From: Marinobacter manganoxydans MnI7-9
GTDB taxonomy: Bacteria > Pseudomonadota > Gammaproteobacteria > Pseudomonadales > Oleiphilaceae
NCBI RefSeq assembly: GCF_000235625.1
Contig: NZ_AGTR01000015.1
Location: 1-64,000, forward strand
Direction of reading: 5' to 3'
DNA length: 64,000 nt
Part shown: positions 59,889 to 64,000 of the stretch, piece after piece
How positions within the stretch are numbered: position 1 is the stretch's first letter
Layout of the letters: every line of letters starts with the position of its first letter
Made by a program: the position numbers and the translations under genes
Notes under the pieces: generated by a model
Seen by the model: the letters and a program-made list of their open reading frames with translations, nothing else
What the model was told of the DNA's origin: nothing
Database searches by the model: none

Positions 59889-59917
59889 ATTTTACACACG
59901 TAGAAATACGTACTCAA
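59889..59917 (-). promoter_or_regulatory. Candidate sigma-70 promoter of gltBD
   Basis: On the minus strand TTGAGT (59917-59912), a 17-bp spacer and TAAAAT (59894-59889) lie about 95 bp before the gltB start. The -10 matches at five of six positions and the -35 at four. No Lrp or NtrC site was resolved. Confidence 0.5.
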
Positions 59918-60005
59918 ATCGGCGTGACGTTATTGTGGGAAGCCGAAACCGGGATTACCAGTCGACAAGGTTATGGAACAACGAGTTAGCGCCGAAACAG
60001 CGGCG

Positions 60006-61487
<1,482 letters not shown>

Positions 61488-61542
61488 GGGTCTTCCTTGT
61501 CTTCTGGTCCGCTACCAAATCATTGATGCCTTCGGGCCGTCA

Positions 61543-62637
61543 TCATGTCGAGCTGCAAAAACGTGCAAAGGTGAGAGCAAGGTTTTCAGGACTCGCTTCG
61601 GCTGTGACCACGGCGTCTCCAACCGACCGAAGCAGGACCAGCCTCAAAAGGCCATCCACGTTCTTCTTGTCGACAGCCATCAGCCCCATAAAGTCATCGG
61701 CCGTCATTGCAACCGGGGGCTTATCCGGTAAACCGGCCCGGAGGATCAGTCGGTTTATACGATCACAATCGTCACGGCTGATCATCCCTTCAAGCGCGGA
61801 TAATTCGGCGGCCATCAGCATACCGGTGCCTACTGCTTCCCCGTGCAGCCAGTTGCCGTAACCGGCATAGGTTTCGATCGCGTGGCCGAAGGTGTGACCA
61901 AGATTCAGGATCGCCCTGAGGCCACCTTCGCGCTCGTCGAGTGCAACAATTTCGGCCTTGCAAGCGCAGGACCTGAAGATGGCTTCTGCCAGCGCCTCCG
62001 GATCAAGACTGACCAATGCATCCATATGCTCTTCAAGCCAGCCAAGAAAGCCCTGATCCCGGATCAGCCCATATTTGATAACTTCCGCCAGCCCCGCTGA
62101 CACCTCTCTTGCGGGCAAAGTCTGTAGACTTGCCGTGTCTATCAACACCGCTTGCGGCTGATGGAAAGCCCCAACCATGTTCTTGCCAAGCGGGTGATTA
62201 ATGCCAGTTTTGCCACCGACAGAAGAGTCGACCTGGGAAAGCAGCGTCGTTGGAATCTGGATGAACGGTACACCACGTTGATAACAGGCTGCTGCAAAAC
62301 CAGCCATATCCCCGACCACACCTCCACCGAGGGCAACCAGAAGGGTTTTTCGGGTGTGGCGATGTTCAAGGAGACCGTCAAAGATGCTGTTAAGAGTCTG
62401 CCAATCCTTGAACCTCTCGCCATCCGGAAGTACGACGGTATCAACCCGCTTCCCCGGAAAGCTGGCTTTCGCCCGCTCAAGATAGAGTGGTGCCACAGTC
62501 TCATTGGTAACGATCATGACCTGCGCCCCGGAAACAAAAGCTGACAGATCCTGAGTGCCGAGAAGCCCCTCACCGATAAATATGGGGTAGCTGCGTTCAC
62601 CGAGCTCTACCGAGAGCTCCCGATACCGATTAGACAT
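61543..62637 (-). CDS. aroB: 3-dehydroquinate synthase
   Basis: AroB is the second enzyme of the shikimate pathway, an NAD- and zinc-dependent cyclase. The 364-residue protein has the NAD-binding [19 protein letters not shown], the segment [19 protein letters not shown], and the zinc-binding histidines in [11 protein letters not shown]. Its start overlaps the aroK stop by eight bases, giving aroK-aroB coupling. It lies upstream of the damX-like gene. Confidence 0.97.
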   Translation of the reverse strand: MSNRYRELSVELGERSYPIFIGEGLLGTQDLSAFVSGAQVMIVTNETVAPLYLERAKASFPGKRVDTVVLPDGERFKDWQTLNSIFDGLLEHRHTRKTLLVALGGGVVGDMAGFAAACYQRGVPFIQIPTTLLSQVDSSVGGKTGINHPLGKNMVGAFHQPQAVLIDTASLQTLPAREVSAGLAEVIKYGLIRDQGFLGWLEEHMDALVSLDPEALAEAIFRSCACKAEIVALDEREGGLRAILNLGHTFGHAIETYAGYGNWLHGEAVGTGMLMAAELSALEGMISRDDCDRINRLILRAGLPDKPPVAMTADDFMGLMAVDKKNVDGLLRLVLLRSVGDAVVTAEASPENLALTFARFCSST

Positions 62638-63196
62638 GGTTGCGACCTTCCTTACGTATCTGCCTTTTGTGACGCGGCGTTTTCGGGTTCAGCCGATTGA
62701 CCAGCTGACGCACCACCAGCCGGGGACTCTTTCTGTCCGTGAACATGATGATGTCCGCGAGACCTGAATACAGCGGATCGCGGATTGAGAAAAGTTTCCG
62801 CAAGACCGCCTCAGGGTCGTCGTTCTGTAGCAAAGGCCGATTGCGGTCCTTGCGTGTACGCTCTACCTGCTGCTCTATGGATGTTTTCAGATAGATGACC
62901 GTTGCATCTCTCTTGAGAATCGGGTGGTTTTCCTGGCGCATCACAGCTCCGCCACCAGTAGCCAGCACGGTTCGGTCCTCGTGGGACAACTCGTCCAGCA
63001 TTGCTGTTTCCCGCAGACGGAAGCCGTCCTCCCCTTCAACATCAAATATCCACGGGATGTTGGCCCCGCACCGCTCTTCAATGATGCGATCAGAATCGAG
63101 GAAACGATAGCCGAGCTCTTTGGCGAGCATCCGGCCAATCGTGCTTTTCCCTGCTCCCATGGGGCCAACCAGGACAACGCGTTTCGGCAAAGACAT
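62630..63196 (-). CDS. aroK: Shikimate kinase
   Basis: AroK phosphorylates shikimate to shikimate 3-phosphate. The 188-residue P-loop kinase has Walker [13 protein letters not shown] near residue 11, the shikimate-binding [11 protein letters not shown] and the GGGAVMR motif, plus a lid with [13 protein letters not shown]-terminal basic extension follows the core. It begins the aroK-aroB-damX run, after pilQ and its terminator. Confidence 0.96.
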   Translation of the reverse strand: MSLPKRVVLVGPMGAGKSTIGRMLAKELGYRFLDSDRIIEERCGANIPWIFDVEGEDGFRLRETAMLDELSHEDRTVLATGGGAVMRQENHPILKRDATVIYLKTSIEQQVERTRKDRNRPLLQNDDPEAVLRKLFSIRDPLYSGLADIIMFTDRKSPRLVVRQLVNRLNPKTPRHKRQIRKEGRNHV

Positions 63197-63288
63197 AACT
63201 TCCGCTCAGTTTTGTTCAGGCGGGTGAGAATATCACAGGGCCGGTGATTGCATAAGTTCGGGGCCCGTCCTGGACAAAATTCAGGCAC

Positions 63289-63319
63289 AAAAAAGCCGCC
63301 GGTTTTAAGCGGCGGCCTT
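63289..63319 (-). terminator. Terminator after pilQ
   Basis: On the minus strand, GCCGCC and GGCGGC arms (63309-63316 and 63295-63300) form a stem with a short loop, followed by a T run of six or seven. It lies just beyond the pilQ stop and ends the pil operon before aroK. Confidence 0.85.
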
Positions 63320-63332
63320 TGAGCTAACCCGT

Positions 63333-64000
63333 TTAGCGCAGCAGATCGTTCTTGATGATCTTCGGTGTGATGAAGATCAGCAGTTCACTGCGCTCATCAA
63401 TGTGTTCGGTGCGCTTGAAGATACGGCCCAGGTAGGGAATATCTCCGAGGAACGGCGTTTTGGTGGTCTGGGTCGCAACTTGCGACTGGAAGATACCACC
63501 CAGCACCACCGTCTCACCGTTGCCAACCAGAACCTGGGTGGTTACCTGGTTGGTATTGATCGAAGGAATACCGGCGGTAACTTCACCACGGGAGTCCTGG
63601 TTGACCACCAGATCCATAATAATCTTGTCATCCGGGGTGATTTGCGGCGTCACCTCGAGAGAAAGCACGGCTTCCTTGAACGAAACCGCTGTCGCACCGC
63701 TGGAAGCAGCTTGCTGGTACGGAATTTCCTCACCAGACTTGATCGACGCCGTCTGACGATCGGCAGTCACAACCCGGGGCTGGGAAACCACTTCAGCTTG
63801 ACCATCACTCTCAAGGGCCGAGAGTTCAAGATCCACCAGGAAGTCGTCGCTGCCCCAACCGATTGCGAAGGAGGACGCTCCGTCACCACTCACTCCCAGA
63901 TCTACCGCAAGTGCGCCGGGGAAAGACGTCTGGAAAGATCCCGGAGTCGCGGCGGAATCACGGGCATCTTGCACGCCATCAAGACCACCGCCGACCGAAA
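63333..64000 (-). CDS. pilQ: Type IV pilus secretin PilQ, C-terminal part
   Basis: Only the 3' end is in the window; the frame remains open to the right edge, so at least 222 residues are encoded here and the 5' part is missing. The visible part is the secretin domain: SGEEIPYQQAASSGATAVSF, the VTPQITPDDKIIMDLVVNQD strand, GNGETVVLGGIFQ, and the C-terminal LLIFITPKIIKN. PilQ forms the outer membrane channel for the pilus. pilQ upstream of aroK-aroB is the normal gammaproteobacterial order. Confidence 0.95.
   Translation of the reverse strand, partial: SVGGGLDGVQDARDSAATPGSFQTSFPGALAVDLGVSGDGASSFAIGWGSDDFLVDLELSALESDGQAEVVSQPRVVTADRQTASIKSGEEIPYQQAASSGATAVSFKEAVLSLEVTPQITPDDKIIMDLVVNQDSRGEVTAGIPSINTNQVTTQVLVGNGETVVLGGIFQSQVATQTTKTPFLGDIPYLGRIFKRTEHIDERSELLIFITPKIIKNDLLR

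Overview
The window reads as chromosome of a marine gammaproteobacterium close to Marinobacter and more distantly to Pseudomonas. The evidence is gene order (blocks ilvI-ilvH-ilvC-pssA-msrP-msrQ, clpB-pgeF-rluD-bamD, pilS-pilR, ispH-fkpB-lspA-ileS-ribF-murJ/rpsT, proB-obgE-rpmA-rplU/ispB, pgpA-thiL-nusB-ribH-ribBA-ribD-nrdR, and pilQ-aroK-aroB-damX-gltB-gltD-hemE), a wax ester synthase/acyltransferase, and protein-level similarity. G+C looks like the high fifties by eye, except for an AT-richer pilus cluster at about 17.7-25.2 kb. No rRNA, tRNA, CRISPR array, prophage or insertion sequence with a transposase was seen.

Layout. 0.25-6.15 kb (minus strand): periplasmic methionine sulfoxide repair (msrPQ), phosphatidylserine synthase, and the branched-chain amino-acid genes ilvC, ilvH, ilvI. 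6.7-14.5 kb: a DUF4124 lipoprotein-like small protein, clpB under a recognisable heat-shock promoter, pgeF, rluD, bamD and glutamine-dependent nadE. 14.6-25.1 kb: type IV pilus control (pilS, pilR), a FimT-like pseudopilin, and on the opposite strand the complete minor-pilin operon fimU-pilV-pilW-pilX-pilY1-pilY2-pilE. 25.2-32.7 kb (minus): ispH, fkpB, lspA, ileS, ribF, murJ. 33-37.6 kb: rpsT, proB, obgE, rpmA, rplU, ispB. 37.6-41.9 kb: glutathionyl-hydroquinone reductase, a YhaJ-like LysR regulator, the wax ester synthase, a small frame-disrupted gene and a DUF6316-like protein. 41.9-48.6 kb (minus): pgpA, thiL, nusB, ribH, ribBA, ribD, nrdR, glyA. 48.8-52.4 kb: ettA, radA and a MapZ-like PilZ protein. 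52.7-64 kb (minus): hemE, gltD, gltB, a DamX-like AAA/SPOR protein, aroB, aroK and the 3' end of pilQ.

Most genes are housekeeping and tightly packed, often with ATGA, TGATG or TAATG overlaps that imply translational coupling. The pilus genes form one functional theme: sensor and regulator, minor pilins and adhesin, c-di-GMP receptor and secretin.

The most unusual content is intergenic. Three roughly 110-bp composite hairpin elements (9934-10039, 51879-51990, 52514-52621) share a conserved 52-54 nt core but have different, internally complementary outer arms. Two of them, with cores 52/54 identical and in opposite orientation, bracket the mapZ-like gene. A second family, a 29-30 bp palindrome, occurs at two convergent gene junctions (7139 and 12804). 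Other notable points are a heat-shock promoter before clpB, two AlgR-like boxes before fimU, inversion of the minor-pilin operon relative to Pseudomonas, a 20-copy in-frame hexanucleotide repeat in the damX-like gene, and a rib cluster that lacks riboflavin synthase.
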